A stretch of 64,000 nt of DNA from Sutcliffiella horikoshii (GCA_001636495.1 KV440964.1:2806666-2870665), one strand, 5' to 3'; positions 15,880 through 26,273 are shown, counted from the stretch's first letter. Notes: generated from the sequence alone by a model not told the origin. Translations and numbers: made by a program.

Positions 15880-15913
15880 ACCCCTTCTCAAATGGAGAAG
15901 GGGTTTCTTTTTT
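15880..15913 (+). terminator. Terminator of the spo0E-like gene
   Basis: CCCCTTCTC pairs with GAGAAGGGG around a small loop and is followed by TTTCTTTTTT on the plus strand. Confidence 0.9.
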
Positions 15914-15921
15914 GAAGAACG

Positions 15922-15954
15922 AAAAAATACACGGCCATTCAAGATAGCCGTGTA
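15922..15954 (-). terminator. Terminator of the ABC exporter operon
   Basis: TACACGGC pairs with GCCGTGTA around an 11-base loop, followed by TTTTTTC on the minus strand, just past the stop of the second ABC gene. Confidence 0.85.
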
Positions 15955-15961
15955 CCTTTTA

Positions 15962-17764
15962 TCAAGGGTGGATGACCGCATCTTCCACCTTATCTGGATT
16001 TCCGTTTTGAAGAAGGTACATTTTGTAATATAGCCCCTCCTGATTTAACAACTCCTGATGTGTTCCCCTCTCCACAATTTCTCCTTGATGCAAAACGAGA
16101 ATCTGATCTGCATCTTGTATGGTAGAAAGTCGATGCGCAATCGCTATTGTTGTTCGACCCTTCCTCATTTTTTCAAGAGCCGTCTGGATGGCTTCTTCCG
16201 TCTCTGTATCTATGTTTGCAGTCGCTTCATCCAATACGAGAATCTTCGGCTTAGTTGCGATGGTTCTCGCAAAAGCAACCAGCTGCCTTTGCCCGCTGGA
16301 GAAGGTTGCACCTCTCTCCACTACCAGCTGCTCATATTGTTCTGGCAGTTTTTCAATAAACGAGTCTGCCTGCACAAATTCTGCCGCTTTTTTAATCTCC
16401 TCATCTGAAATCGACGGATCATGCAAGCGGATGTTATGACTGATTGTTCCATAGAAGAGGAACGGATCCTGCAGAACAAGCCCCATCTTTTTACGAAGCT
16501 CCTGATCTTCAAAGTACTTCAATGGAAATCCATCAATTAGGACTTCTCCTTTTTCGATTTGATAGAATCTCATCAATAAATTGATGATAGAACTTTTGCC
16601 GCTGCCGGTGTGGCCAACTAACGCTATCGTCTCACCGGGCTTTGCGATAAAAGATATATCCTTCAGTACATCACGTTTCCCATCATAGGAAAAAGTAACA
16701 TTTTTAAATTCGATTTCTCCCCCCGAGATGACCGGTTGACTAAGCGATTTCTCTGCTCTTGGTGCAAGTTCTTTTTCATCCAAAAGATGAAACACCCTTG
16801 ATGCGGAGACAATGGCCTGTTGGTACATGGAAAGCCTCATCATCATTTGATTCACCGGCTCAAAGAATCTACCCAAGTAGTTAACAAATGCATAAAGTAC
16901 TCCAATTTCTATGACATTCCCTATGGAGGAAATACCAAAATAACTTAACACTAAAATCAACGACAAAACATAGACAAAATCGATCGCCGGACGAAGCAGA
17001 AGCCCGTCAAGCTTGATATTCTTTACACCAGCCTGGTAATGCGCCTCATTGATTTCCGCAAATTCCTTTCGAAGTCGCTTCTCTTGCCTGAATACCTGAA
17101 TGATGGACATTCCTTGCAAGGATTCATTCAGCTTGGCATTCAGTTGGCTGAGCCTTTCTCTCATATCGGCATAAAATCTGGAACTGAAATGACGATATGT
17201 TGCCATGATTGCGAATATGATCGGGATGATGAGCAAACAGAAGATGGCCAACTGAACATTTAACAAAAACATTGCAATAAATATTCCGATCAGGAACACA
17301 CCATTTTGAACAAACGTCGATATAACACTCACAAACATATCCTTGATGGCTTCGGTATCGTTGGTAACCCTTGAAACAATACTGCCACCAGGCGTTTTAT
17401 CAAAAAACTTCAATCCAAGTTGTTGTACCTTCGCAAAAATGTCGATGCGAAGCTCCTGAATAATTTTCAAAGAGATTTCTTGGAATTTCAATAGCTGAAA
17501 GTAGGTAATGATTACTTTGGCAATCAATATTCCGATATATAGCGAAGCCAGTGTCACAATCGGGCCCGTTTCCATCACTTGAGGTGTTAAATAATCATCA
17601 ATAAAAACCTTTATGATCAATGGACCAACTATTTCACCTATGGTGGCTAGCACAAGCAAAATGAAGGCAAAAATGAATTGCTTTGTATGAGGTTTAGCAT
17701 ATCCTAATAGCCGCCCTAGAACCTGCCTTTGTTCTTTTGCTGTTATTGTCTGATTGTTCATCAT
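15962..17764 (-). CDS. Heterodimeric ABC exporter, subunit with canonical Walker B
   Basis: A 600-residue fused exporter half: six membrane helices in residues 1-330 and an ATPase domain after about 350. Walker A is GHTGSGKSS, and Walker B ILVLDEATANID keeps the catalytic glutamate. Its signature is FSSGQRQL, deviating from LSGGQ. The partner upstream has LSGGQ but lacks the catalytic glutamate. So the pair forms one good and one degenerate ATP site, as in BmrC/BmrD (YheI/YheH) multidrug exporters. It starts one base after the upstream stop codon, so it is translationally coupled. The substrate is unknown; multidrug or lipid export is likely. Confidence 0.88.
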   Translation of the reverse strand: MMNNQTITAKEQRQVLGRLLGYAKPHTKQFIFAFILLVLATIGEIVGPLIIKVFIDDYLTPQVMETGPIVTLASLYIGILIAKVIITYFQLLKFQEISLKIIQELRIDIFAKVQQLGLKFFDKTPGGSIVSRVTNDTEAIKDMFVSVISTFVQNGVFLIGIFIAMFLLNVQLAIFCLLIIPIIFAIMATYRHFSSRFYADMRERLSQLNAKLNESLQGMSIIQVFRQEKRLRKEFAEINEAHYQAGVKNIKLDGLLLRPAIDFVYVLSLILVLSYFGISSIGNVIEIGVLYAFVNYLGRFFEPVNQMMMRLSMYQQAIVSASRVFHLLDEKELAPRAEKSLSQPVISGGEIEFKNVTFSYDGKRDVLKDISFIAKPGETIALVGHTGSGKSSIINLLMRFYQIEKGEVLIDGFPLKYFEDQELRKKMGLVLQDPFLFYGTISHNIRLHDPSISDEEIKKAAEFVQADSFIEKLPEQYEQLVVERGATFSSGQRQLVAFARTIATKPKILVLDEATANIDTETEEAIQTALEKMRKGRTTIAIAHRLSTIQDADQILVLHQGEIVERGTHQELLNQEGLYYKMYLLQNGNPDKVEDAVIHP

Positions 17765-19513
17765 CTAACCCCCATGCTCCACAAGGGACTCTAATGCTTG
17801 ACGGTGGTACATTTCCCTGTACCATCCTTCTTCTTCCATCAATTGCCCATGTGTTCCCTTCTGTACAATGTGCCCATTTTCCAAGACGATAATCGTTTGA
17901 GCATGCTGAATGGCACTTAAACGGTGGGAGGTAATAATCGTTGTCTTGCCCTCTCGGTTTTCTTTTAGGGCATGAAGAATGCTCTCCTCTGTTTTGGCAT
18001 CCACTGCAGATAGTGAATCATCCAGTACTAAAATTTCGGGATCCATCAACAGCGCTCTGGCTATGGACAATCGTTGCTTTTGTCCTCCTGATAAGGAAAC
18101 ACCACGCTCCCCCACCATCGTTTGATAACCGTCCGTAAATTGGATGATATCCTCATGAACGTTTGCCAATTTCGCTGCCAGAATGATTTCCTCAAACGAC
18201 GCTTCCGGTACTGCAAAGGCTATATTATCCGCAATGGTTGCAGAAAATAAGAAATGATCTTGTGGCACATAGCCGATTGCTTTCCTTAGTGATTCCAAGG
18301 AGTACTTTGTGCTTGGATTGGAACCAATAAAGATATTCCCTTTTATCCCATCATATTCCCTAATCAACATTTTTAACAATGTGGTCTTACCGCTACCGGT
18401 CTTACCAACAACTCCGAGCGTCTGACCTTGTTTTAATTGGAAATTAATGTCTTTTAAAAGAGCTTCATCTTTTGTCGGATAAGTAAAGGTTTGCACATTA
18501 TATTGAATGTCTCCTGTAGGGACTGCTTCCATGACATCGTTAGCATCCTTAATATCCACTTCTTCTTTCATAAGTGCTGAAACACGATCATAAGAGGCTC
18601 TTCCACGTTCCACGATGTTAAAAAGCCAACCAAATGCAAGCATCGGCCAGATTAAAAGGCCAAGATAGGTAGTGAAAGCAATTAAGTCCCCGATTGTCAT
18701 TTCTCCCATCATGACATATCTCGAACCGAAAGCGATGGCAAGGAAGAAGGAAATACCGATGATCAAGCCAATGGTAGGATCAAACAAGGAATCTATTTTT
18801 GCTACGGTAACATTCTTTTTCACTACATCTTCTGCCTGCTTTTCAAATTCTTCAATTTCTTCTTTTTCCTGTCCAAATGTTTTGACCACCTTAATTCCGT
18901 TCACACTTTCTTGCACTTTATCATTCAAAGATGAAAAGGCCGCCTGTGCTTTATGAAATGTTTTATGTAACAAAGACCCATAGTAGTTTGTTGCAAGTGC
19001 CATGAATGGAAGCGGTATAAGGCAAATTAACGTCAATTTCCAGCTTATTGTGGCTGCCATGGCGATTAATACAAATCCACCGGTCATTAAAGAATCAACG
19101 AGTGTTAATACTCCTGCACCAGCGGTCTGTTGGACCGCTTGTAGGTCATTGGTGGAATGAGCCATCAGATCCCCAACTCGCCTTCGTTGATAGAAACTTG
19201 CTGACATTTTCGTAAAGTGCTCATACAAATTATTTCGTAGTAATCTGGCAAGTCTCACTGCCGGTCCAAAAATCATGATTCTCCAAAGATAGCGTAAAAT
19301 ATAGACGATAATAGCAGTACCAAGGAGTACCAGCATCAATGTTTGAATGGTCTCTCTTGTTAGCGTCCCATCCACAATATGATCAACCGTCATTCCCACT
19401 ATCCTGGGTGGAATAAGCTCTAGAAATGCGACTATTGCAAGCAGCAACACTCCTGGTATGTATGACTTTCGTTCTTGTTTAAAAAACCACCAAAGGTCTT
19501 TGAAAATACTCAT
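17765..19513 (-). CDS. Heterodimeric ABC exporter, subunit with degenerate Walker B
   Basis: A 582-residue exporter half, similar in layout and length to YheI/BmrC of B. subtilis. Six membrane helices span about residues 17-300. Walker A is GKTGSGKTT, the signature is the canonical LSGGQKQRL, and Walker B ends ILVLDDSLSAVD with aspartate in place of the catalytic glutamate. That change together with the partner's FSSGQ marks the degenerate nucleotide site. It is the first gene of the two-gene operon, and a family B insertion element lies upstream at 19635-19819. Confidence 0.88.
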   Translation of the reverse strand: MSIFKDLWWFFKQERKSYIPGVLLLAIVAFLELIPPRIVGMTVDHIVDGTLTRETIQTLMLVLLGTAIIVYILRYLWRIMIFGPAVRLARLLRNNLYEHFTKMSASFYQRRRVGDLMAHSTNDLQAVQQTAGAGVLTLVDSLMTGGFVLIAMAATISWKLTLICLIPLPFMALATNYYGSLLHKTFHKAQAAFSSLNDKVQESVNGIKVVKTFGQEKEEIEEFEKQAEDVVKKNVTVAKIDSLFDPTIGLIIGISFFLAIAFGSRYVMMGEMTIGDLIAFTTYLGLLIWPMLAFGWLFNIVERGRASYDRVSALMKEEVDIKDANDVMEAVPTGDIQYNVQTFTYPTKDEALLKDINFQLKQGQTLGVVGKTGSGKTTLLKMLIREYDGIKGNIFIGSNPSTKYSLESLRKAIGYVPQDHFLFSATIADNIAFAVPEASFEEIILAAKLANVHEDIIQFTDGYQTMVGERGVSLSGGQKQRLSIARALLMDPEILVLDDSLSAVDAKTEESILHALKENREGKTTIITSHRLSAIQHAQTIIVLENGHIVQKGTHGQLMEEEGWYREMYHRQALESLVEHGG

Positions 19514-19634
19514 GGTCTTTCCCCCGATTTTTCATCTCTCTCATTCTGCTCAAAGGTAATTTTTGCAACGTTCAACTATAACAGTTTAGCAAATATTCAA
19601 ATTTTTAGGAAGATACTTTTTTCATTTTTGACCA

Positions 19635-19819
19635 AGGTTGTTTTCGTAAGCTTTGTTGCTTTTTTCGTATTTTTAAACCAACCGTAATATTCCTTACTAT
19701 CGTGCTCTTTTCCCTGCTATACGGATAGGTTTTATGCGTACGTTAGAATCTATATGCGGTAAAAAGTCCAATTGCCGACTTTTTACAAATGAACAGCAAC
19801 AATCTTTGAGAAAAGAGCC
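19635..19819 (+). mobile_element. Non-coding insertion element, family B, copy 1 (MITE-like)
   Basis: A 185-base element flanked by a perfect 7-base duplication TTGACCA (19628-19634 and 19820-19826). The ends are imperfect inverted repeats (AGGTTGTTTTCGTAAGC against GGCTCTTTTCTCAAAG, continuing to TTGTTGC). Inside, AAAAAGTC and GACTTTTT form a short internal hairpin. A second full copy lies at 43047-43229 and a fragment at 52265-52315. There is no transposase gene. It fills most of the 19514-19862 gap between the ABC operon and yneF. Confidence 0.82.
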
Positions 19820-19826
19820 TTGACCA

Positions 19827-19858
19827 AAAAGAAAAAGCACCCAAATTGGAGTGCTTTC
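19827..19858 (-). terminator. Terminator of yneF
   Basis: AAAGCACTC pairs with GGGTGCTTT (one wobble) and is followed by TTCTTTTTGG on the minus strand, five bases past the yneF stop. Confidence 0.7.
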
Positions 19859-19862
19859 TCAT

Positions 19863-20081
19863 TTATTTCATTTGCTTATTCATCGCAGACATCATCTGAT
19901 TAATTTTCTTTTGGGATGGTTTCATTCCCATTTGCATCATCATCACGCGAAGCATTTGCTCATTAATTGGTGGATTTTTCTTAAGGTAAGTCATCATGTA
20001 CTTACGAGCGATGAAAAATCCTAGTGCAACCCCAGCAATCAATGCTAGAACTACAATAAGAATCCAAATCCATGTTGCCAT
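19863..20081 (-). CDS. yneF: UPF0154 family membrane protein YneF
   Basis: A 72-residue protein with one N-terminal membrane helix (about residues 3-25) and a basic C-terminal part with the family signature GFFIARKYM and [18 protein letters not shown]. It matches YneF (UPF0154) in size and position between tkt/sirA and ccdA. The ATG at 20081 follows GAGGAGG; an upstream start eleven codons earlier would put that site inside the gene. The role is unknown. Confidence 0.88.
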   Translation of the reverse strand: MATWIWILIVVLALIAGVALGFFIARKYMMTYLKKNPPINEQMLRVMMMQMGMKPSQKKINQMMSAMNKQMK

Positions 20082-20172
20082 CAAAAATTTCCTCCTCAAA
20101 ACTAGGTCTACCAATGTAGTGTACTAAACTAGAACCTATTATACAACATTTTCCGATAGATTTCTCCCTCTA

Positions 20173-20604
20173 TTAAACAAATTTTCTTTGTTTGATTGGT
20201 TGTAGCCAACCATAACGATTGGAGTTGGCATCGATAGCAAGAAAATATGGTGCCTGCTTTCGGATGATTTCAAAGAAAATGGCTTCTGCTTCAAAAGACC
20301 CTGTGGAGGAGAGCTTTAAATACTTTTCAAAGATGGAAAGCTTTGCAGTTGAGTCTACTTTCTCTATTTGATGCTGATAGGCCACTCGTTTGTAGCCTTC
20401 GCAGTTTTTCAGTACATTTTCTAGTGATTGCTGAAGTGGGAAGGTGGGAATTGGGATCGTGACATAATCCACTTGCTGTTTGATTATAGAATGAAGTGGT
20501 TCCTCTTGTTCGTATTGCTGAAAGAGCTGGAAAAGCTTTAATTCATTACCTGAATAATGCTTGGCTACTTCTTCCTCTATTAAATAGATCATGTATTTAC
20601 GCAA
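20173..20604 (-). CDS. sirA: Sporulation inhibitor of replication SirA (YneE)
   Basis: SirA binds domain I of DnaA and blocks new rounds of replication when sporulation starts. The 143-residue product matches B. subtilis SirA (148 residues) best at the C terminus (FLAIDANSNRYGWLQPIK) and in the TIPIPTF and AEAIFFEI segments. The start is a TTG eight bases after AGGAGG. It stands between tkt and yneF as in B. subtilis. A Spo0A box about 100 bases upstream fits its known induction by Spo0A~P. Confidence 0.88.
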   Translation of the reverse strand: MRKYMIYLIEEEVAKHYSGNELKLFQLFQQYEQEEPLHSIIKQQVDYVTIPIPTFPLQQSLENVLKNCEGYKRVAYQHQIEKVDSTAKLSIFEKYLKLSSTGSFEAEAIFFEIIRKQAPYFLAIDANSNRYGWLQPIKQRKFV

Positions 20605-20704
20605 AACGAAACCCTCCTATCACTTCTTTCTTTCTATTATAGTGAATACTTTGGAAGAGTTTTGTCTTATAGTGTAGTTGGCAAGGGGCTATTTTTAGCG
20701 ATTG

Positions 20705-20712
20705 TTGTCGAA
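20705..20712. promoter_or_regulatory. sirA: Spo0A box upstream of sirA
   Basis: TTGTCGAA matches the core of the Spo0A-binding consensus and lies about 100 bases upstream of the sirA start, inside the short gap after the tkt terminator. Confidence 0.5.
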
Positions 20713-20717
20713 TAGAG

Positions 20718-20756
20718 TAAAAAAGAGAGCAATGCCGGTAAAGACATTGCTCTCTT
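20718..20756 (-). terminator. Terminator of tkt
   Basis: AGAGAGCAATG pairs perfectly with CATTGCTCTCT around a 10-base loop, followed by TTTTTTACTC on the minus strand. Confidence 0.92.
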
Positions 20757-20773
20757 GCTATTTTATACACCCA

Positions 20774-22780
20774 TTATTTATCAAGTAGCGCCTTCACTCG
20801 AGCAACTACATTCTCGGTTGTAAATCCGTATTCTTTCATGATGCGATCTCCAGGGGCAGAAGCTCCGAACCCGTTGATGGCAAGGATATCTCCTTCATCA
20901 CCAGTATAGCGTTCCCACCCAAGTGGAGTTGCCATTTCAATACCTAAGCGTTTTTTCACGTCTTTAGGTAATACCGAATTTTTGTATTCTTGCGATTGCT
21001 TTTCAAAACGATCCCATGATGGCATGCTGACAACAGAGATATGGATTCCATCTTGTTCTAGAGCTTGTTGTGCTTCTACTGCAAGTCCAACCTCAGACCC
21101 TGTAGCAAGAATAAGCGCATCCGCTACGTCTTTACCAGCTTTAGAGATTACATAAGCACCTTTACGAACACCTTCAAGTGCCGTCTCATCGGTTCCTTTA
21201 ATCGTTGGTAGGTTTTGGCGCGTCAACACAAGCGCAGTCGGTGTTTTCTCGGATTCCAGCGCAACCTTCCATGCAGCTGCCGTTTCGTTACCATCTGCAG
21301 GACGGATAACGGATAGGTTTGGCATTGCACGTAAAGAAGGAAGCTGTTCGATCGGCTCATGTGTAGGCCCATCTTCTCCAACAGCAATGGAGTCATGTGT
21401 GAACACGAATGTTACCGGAAGCTGTTGAAGTGCCGCTAATCGTATAGCTGGACGCAAGTAATCCGAGAACACGAAGAATGTTCCTCCATATACTTTCAAA
21501 CCACCATGAAGCGCCATACCATTAAGTGCTGCACCCATCGCAAATTCACGTACACCGAACCAAATATTACGTCCACTATAATCTTCTGCAGTAAAGTCCG
21601 CTTCGTTTTTAATATTTGTTTTATTGGAACCAGCCAAGTCAGCAGATCCACCAAAGAAGTATGGTACCTGTTTTGCAATGGCATTAAGAACTTCTCCAGA
21701 AGACGCACGGGAAGCCAAGCTTTTCCCTTCTTCATAGACAGGAATTTCAGAATCCCACCCTTCAGGAAGTTCGCCTTTCATTGCGGATTCAAGCTGTTTT
21801 CCAAGCTCTGGGTATTTTGTTTTGTAAGCATCAAACATCTCATTCCATTCTGCTTCCACTTTTGCACCTTTGTCTGCAACTGTTTCACGGAAATGAGTAT
21901 AAACTTCTTCAGGAACATGGAAATCGTTCTCAAAAGTCCACTTGTATGCTTCTTTTGTTAGTTTCAATTCGTCTGAGCCTAGTGGTGCACCATGAACATC
22001 TGATTTACCTGCACGGTTTGGTGATCCGTAACCGATGGTAGTTTTTACTTCGATCATGGTTGGACGGGAAAGGTCACCGTGTGCTTCTTCCACTGCTGCA
22101 GCAATTTCCTCTAAGTTGTTCCCATCTTCCACACGGATATATTGCCAGCCGTATCCTTTGAAACGCATTTCAATGCTTTCAGAGAATGAACGGTCAAGAT
22201 CGCCATCAAGTGAAATGTCATTGGAATCGTAAAGGACGATGAATCGGCCTAATTTCAAGTGGGATGCCAGGGAAGCTGCTTCTCCGGATACACCCTCCAT
22301 CAGGTCTCCATCTCCACAAATGCTGTATGTAAAGTGATTCACCAGTTCCATGCCTTCTTTGTTATATGTAGCAGCAAGGTGACGTTCTGCCATTGCCATA
22401 CCAACACCCATGGCAATACCTTGTCCAAGTGGGCCTGTTGTAGCGTCAACACCAGGAGTGTGTCCAAATTCAGGATGTCCTGGAGTTTTGCTACCCCATT
22501 GACGGAATTCTTTCAAGTCATTCATGGATACATCATACCCGCCTAAATGTAAAAGGCTATAAAGTAACATGGAACCGTGACCTGCTGAAAGTACAAAGCG
22601 GTCTCTATTGAACCAGTTTGGGTTCTTTGGGTTGTGGTTCATGAATTTTGTCCATAAAGAATAACCCATTGGTGCGGCACCCATTGGCATACCTGGGTGA
22701 CCAGAGTTTGCTTTTTCAATTGCATCGATAGATAAAGTACGAATTGTGTTAATGGAAAGTTGATCTATATGTTGTGTCAT
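20774..22780 (-). CDS. tkt: Transketolase
   Basis: A 668-residue thiamine-diphosphate enzyme of the non-oxidative pentose phosphate pathway that moves two-carbon ketol units between sugar phosphates. Visible features are the N-terminal [17 protein letters not shown], the TPP motif [22 protein letters not shown] ending in YDSN, the pyrimidine-domain [10 protein letters not shown], and the C-terminal domain with [12 protein letters not shown]. The ATG at 22780 follows AAAGGGTGG and starts MTQHIDQLS. It lies between ynzC and sirA, as in B. subtilis. Confidence 0.96.
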   Translation of the reverse strand: MTQHIDQLSINTIRTLSIDAIEKANSGHPGMPMGAAPMGYSLWTKFMNHNPKNPNWFNRDRFVLSAGHGSMLLYSLLHLGGYDVSMNDLKEFRQWGSKTPGHPEFGHTPGVDATTGPLGQGIAMGVGMAMAERHLAATYNKEGMELVNHFTYSICGDGDLMEGVSGEAASLASHLKLGRFIVLYDSNDISLDGDLDRSFSESIEMRFKGYGWQYIRVEDGNNLEEIAAAVEEAHGDLSRPTMIEVKTTIGYGSPNRAGKSDVHGAPLGSDELKLTKEAYKWTFENDFHVPEEVYTHFRETVADKGAKVEAEWNEMFDAYKTKYPELGKQLESAMKGELPEGWDSEIPVYEEGKSLASRASSGEVLNAIAKQVPYFFGGSADLAGSNKTNIKNEADFTAEDYSGRNIWFGVREFAMGAALNGMALHGGLKVYGGTFFVFSDYLRPAIRLAALQQLPVTFVFTHDSIAVGEDGPTHEPIEQLPSLRAMPNLSVIRPADGNETAAAWKVALESEKTPTALVLTRQNLPTIKGTDETALEGVRKGAYVISKAGKDVADALILATGSEVGLAVEAQQALEQDGIHISVVSMPSWDRFEKQSQEYKNSVLPKDVKKRLGIEMATPLGWERYTGDEGDILAINGFGASAPGDRIMKEYGFTTENVVARVKALLDK

Positions 22781-22872
22781 CTTATCCACCCTTTCTCTCT
22801 TCAACTTATTTTTTCATGGAAAAATTCTATTTTATCATAAATAGTATGTTCCAATGTTCTGAAAAAAAGCGA

Positions 22873-23103
22873 TTAATGCTTTAAATTCTTTTTTGTTTCT
22901 TTCAATTTCTCAGGCGTAACATCATTTCCTTCCGGATCCACAATCGTTACCCCTTGGAGAGTATTTTCCATGGAAGCACGGAAAGTCTTAATATACTCTT
23001 GGCGAAGCTTCTGTTGTTCAGCTGCTTCATCCTTTGTTAGTCCTTCTGTTTTCGCCTTTTTGGAAAGGGCGTTAATTCTTGCGATTTTTTCTTTTGATAG
23101 CAT
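22873..23103 (-). CDS. ynzC: DUF896 family protein YnzC
   Basis: A 76-residue, highly charged helical protein. The N-terminal helical hairpin ([17 protein letters not shown], then [14 protein letters not shown]) is the UPF0291/DUF896 signature. In B. subtilis ynzC is the third gene of the SOS-induced yneA-yneB-ynzC operon next to lexA. Here it follows yneB by 45 bases, so it is probably still under LexA control. Its function is unknown. Confidence 0.9.
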   Translation of the reverse strand: MLSKEKIARINALSKKAKTEGLTKDEAAEQQKLRQEYIKTFRASMENTLQGVTIVDPEGNDVTPEKLKETKKNLKH

Positions 23104-23148
23104 AGAAAACTCCTTCTTTCTTCCTTGTGAAGATATACTTTTATCTTA

Positions 23149-23904
<756 letters not shown>

Positions 23905-23961
23905 TATTTTTAATAAAAAGATGCTATACTTATACCAATATAAATGATAGAGGTGCGGAAT

Positions 23962-24573
23962 ATGAAACTATCAAAAAGGCAACAGGACATACTGGATTAC
24001 ATAAAAAAAGAAGTCCAAGCAAAGGGGTATCCACCATCCGTCCGTGAAATTGGTGAAGCGGTTGGACTTGCTTCTAGTTCCACTGTTCACGGTCATCTTG
24101 CACGACTGGAAAGTAAGGGGCTTATTCGCCGAGATCCAACGAAACCGAGAGCTATTGAAATTATGGAAGATGAACTTGTTCCAAAAATTTCAGCTGTGAA
24201 TGTTCCCATTATCGGTAAGGTAACTGCCGGACAGCCGATTACAGCCATCGAGAACGTGGAGGACTACTTCCCACTTCCTGACCGCTACGTTGCTCCTGAC
24301 GAGCAGGTTTTTATGCTTGAGGTTATGGGGGACAGTATGATAGAAGCAGGGATCCTTGATGGGGACTACGTTATTGTTCGCCAGCAGCAGTCCGCTAACA
24401 ACGGGGACATCGTTGTGGCAATGACAGAAGAGGATGAAGCTACTGTCAAACGCTTTTTCAAAGAAAAAGATTACATTCGACTACAGCCGGAAAACTCTAC
24501 ATTAGAACCAATCATTGTTCGTAATGTGAGTATTCTTGGTAAAGTGATAGGTGTGTATCGTAATATCCATTAA
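23962..24573 (+). CDS. lexA: LexA SOS repressor (DinR)
   Basis: LexA represses SOS genes and cleaves itself when bound to RecA filaments. The 203-residue protein has an N-terminal winged helix (residues 1-65, [25 protein letters not shown]), the Ala-Gly cleavage site in KVTAGQP, the catalytic serine in [10 protein letters not shown] and the lysine in [10 protein letters not shown]. The start is the ATG at 23962 after AGAGGTG; an upstream in-frame ATG has no such site. It is divergent from yneB and shares the LexA-box region. Confidence 0.96.
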   Translation: MKLSKRQQDILDYIKKEVQAKGYPPSVREIGEAVGLASSSTVHGHLARLESKGLIRRDPTKPRAIEIMEDELVPKISAVNVPIIGKVTAGQPITAIENVEDYFPLPDRYVAPDEQVFMLEVMGDSMIEAGILDGDYVIVRQQQSANNGDIVVAMTEEDEATVKRFFKEKDYIRLQPENSTLEPIIVRNVSILGKVIGVYRNIH

Positions 24574-24599
24574 AAAAGCCGTTTATCGGCTTTTTTCTT
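24572..24599. terminator. Bidirectional terminator between lexA and the nucleoside hydrolase gene
   Basis: AAAAAGCCG pairs with CGGCTTTTT around a 5-base loop, with T runs on both strands, located between the two convergent stop codons. Confidence 0.85.
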
Positions 24600-25535
24600 T
24601 TACCCTTCCTCTCCCACATTCACTCTTATAAAATCCGCCAAAAAATCGTTGTAATCAAAATCCATCACAATATAATGTTCAAATTTAGGCTCTTCATAGA
24701 CCATCCTTAAATCTGCCACACTTTGCCCCCTGTTCCCATCAACGATCGCTACCCTAACATCTCTTCGTATTGTATACGTTTTATCCTTGTTCAAAAGGAA
24801 GTAAAGGGTGAAAGCATCATGAACTGGTGAACCATCAATACCAGGCATTACTTCGTCATAAAATGCAGCATAATAATTTGTTACGGCAGGAATCAAGTAT
24901 TTGTAGGGCCCTCTCGTTTGATTAAAAATATACGTCGCAATATCCCTAGTCACAATTGCCCTATTTGTTACATTCAACGGTGTTATATACACTTTTTTCG
25001 CTTTATTCAAGACAACATTTACGGCAATCGGATCTCCCCAGAAGTTTGCTTCAGCAACATCTGTAACGTTCCCGGGAACCATGAACGCCCCTCCCATGAG
25101 ATACACTTCCTTTACCTGCTCCATGAGTTCCGGTCGAAGGTTATACGCGAAGGCTAGAGAGGTTTGCCTTCCCACGTCCACAATCACTATGTCTTCCATG
25201 TTGGTTTCAATAATTTCGAACATCAGTTCAAACGGACTAATATCCGCTTTGAAACTATCCGGAGGGATTATCGGACCTAACCCTTCTGGTCCATGTATTT
25301 CCGGGTAGAAGATTGTATGAGTGCCGCTCAGAGGTTGGGATGCACCCCTCATTACAGGAATATCCGTCCTCCCTGCAAGAGCTAATAGAAAAGCGGCATT
25401 TCGTGTCGCATCATACACAGAAACATTCCCATAGCCCGTTACAATGCCCATCAATTCAATATCTGGATGAAGTAGTGCGTAAATAATAGCTAAAGAATCA
25501 TCTATTCCTGGATCTGCAAAAAGAAGGATTTTCAA
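24600..25535 (-). CDS. Inosine/uridine-preferring nucleoside hydrolase family
   Basis: A 311-residue nucleoside hydrolase. The calcium-binding signature DPGIDDSLA (residues 8-16) is intact, followed by IVTGYGNVSV and the later motifs VDVGRQTSLA and DGSPVHDAF. The family splits N-glycosidic bonds of nucleosides to base and ribose. The start is a TTG preceded by GGAGTGG. It stands alone between lexA and two phage-type genes. Substrate preference cannot be read from the sequence. Confidence 0.85.
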   Translation of the reverse strand: MKILLFADPGIDDSLAIIYALLHPDIELMGIVTGYGNVSVYDATRNAAFLLALAGRTDIPVMRGASQPLSGTHTIFYPEIHGPEGLGPIIPPDSFKADISPFELMFEIIETNMEDIVIVDVGRQTSLAFAYNLRPELMEQVKEVYLMGGAFMVPGNVTDVAEANFWGDPIAVNVVLNKAKKVYITPLNVTNRAIVTRDIATYIFNQTRGPYKYLIPAVTNYYAAFYDEVMPGIDGSPVHDAFTLYFLLNKDKTYTIRRDVRVAIVDGNRGQSVADLRMVYEEPKFEHYIVMDFDYNDFLADFIRVNVGEEG

Positions 25536-25580
25536 ATTTCACCACTCCAATTAAACATATGGGGTATTAGGACAAACTAG

Positions 25581-25607
25581 AAAAAACCAAGGCTTACCAC
25601 CTCGGTT
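25581..25607 (-). terminator. Terminator of the holin gene
   Basis: AACCGAGG pairs with CCTTGGTT (one wobble) and is followed by TTTTTTCTAG on the minus strand. Confidence 0.75.
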
Positions 25608-25618
25608 ATACTTTGATT

Positions 25619-25852
25619 CTATTTCACTCGACCTCTCGCTTTCTCTGTCCAATCATTATCCTTCCACCATGCAATAACCGCTGCAACGGAAGTCCATATT
25701 AAACTGAATAATTGCTCCAACTCCGCCTCTGTAAAAGGTAGCGGAGACTTTCCATACACAACAAGTAGCTGGTTTAGAAGAGCAAATGCAAGAAACACGA
25801 TACGGAACCAAGCACCTTTTGATACTGGCCTAATTTGTTTTGATTCTGACAT
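25619..25852 (-). CDS. Phage holin, XhlB/SPP1-holin type
   Basis: A 77-residue protein with two hydrophobic segments (about residues 16-33 and 48-63) separated by a turn with KSPLPFTEAE, and a basic tail. The layout and the FRIVFLAFALLNQLLVVYGKSP region resemble XhlB of PBSX and the SPP1 holin, which form lesions in the membrane to release endolysin. No endolysin gene adjoins it. It follows another phage-like small gene by 19 bases. It is likely a remnant of a prophage. Confidence 0.8.
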   Translation of the reverse strand: MSESKQIRPVSKGAWFRIVFLAFALLNQLLVVYGKSPLPFTEAELEQLFSLIWTSVAAVIAWWKDNDWTEKARGRVK

Positions 25853-25871
25853 CTCATAAATCCTCCTCTTT

Positions 25872-26273
25872 TTATTTTGGCGTTAGAGGCTTAACTGATA
25901 TCGCCAAGGATGAATTGGTGACCAAACAGCCTTCCAGATCCTTTTCTTTAATCAAATTGAGTTGGATGGCGGCTTTAATTTTCGCATCATCAGGCTTCTT
26001 GACTGTCTTTATCAGATCATTCATACTTAGTGCTTCTAGCTTTTCGACCGTGCCATCGGAGTATTTTTCAGATTTTCTGACCTGCCTTTGAAGCTTGTAT
26101 CCTCCCATGACCACCTCCGCTTTTTCATCTTCTCCAAAACTTTTATCAAAATAAAGATGAAACCGCTCCTTCAGTTCCTCCATTTGCTTTTCCAATTCTT
26201 TTTTCTGTTTATTGCATTCATAATACATTTCAATCATTTCAGCCGTTACAGTAGGATGATTCACTTTTGCCAT
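25872..26273 (-). CDS. Hypothetical phage-like coiled-coil protein
   Basis: A 133-residue soluble protein starting MAKVNHPTVTAEMIEMYY, with a charged helix (KQKKELEKQMEELKERFH, about residues 23-40) likely to form a coiled coil. The ATG at 26273 follows AAGGGAGTGG; the longer upstream start is less likely. I do not recognise the family. Its place just ahead of a holin gene suggests a phage origin, but no other phage gene supports this. Confidence 0.55.
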   Translation of the reverse strand: MAKVNHPTVTAEMIEMYYECNKQKKELEKQMEELKERFHLYFDKSFGEDEKAEVVMGGYKLQRQVRKSEKYSDGTVEKLEALSMNDLIKTVKKPDDAKIKAAIQLNLIKEKDLEGCLVTNSSLAISVKPLTPK

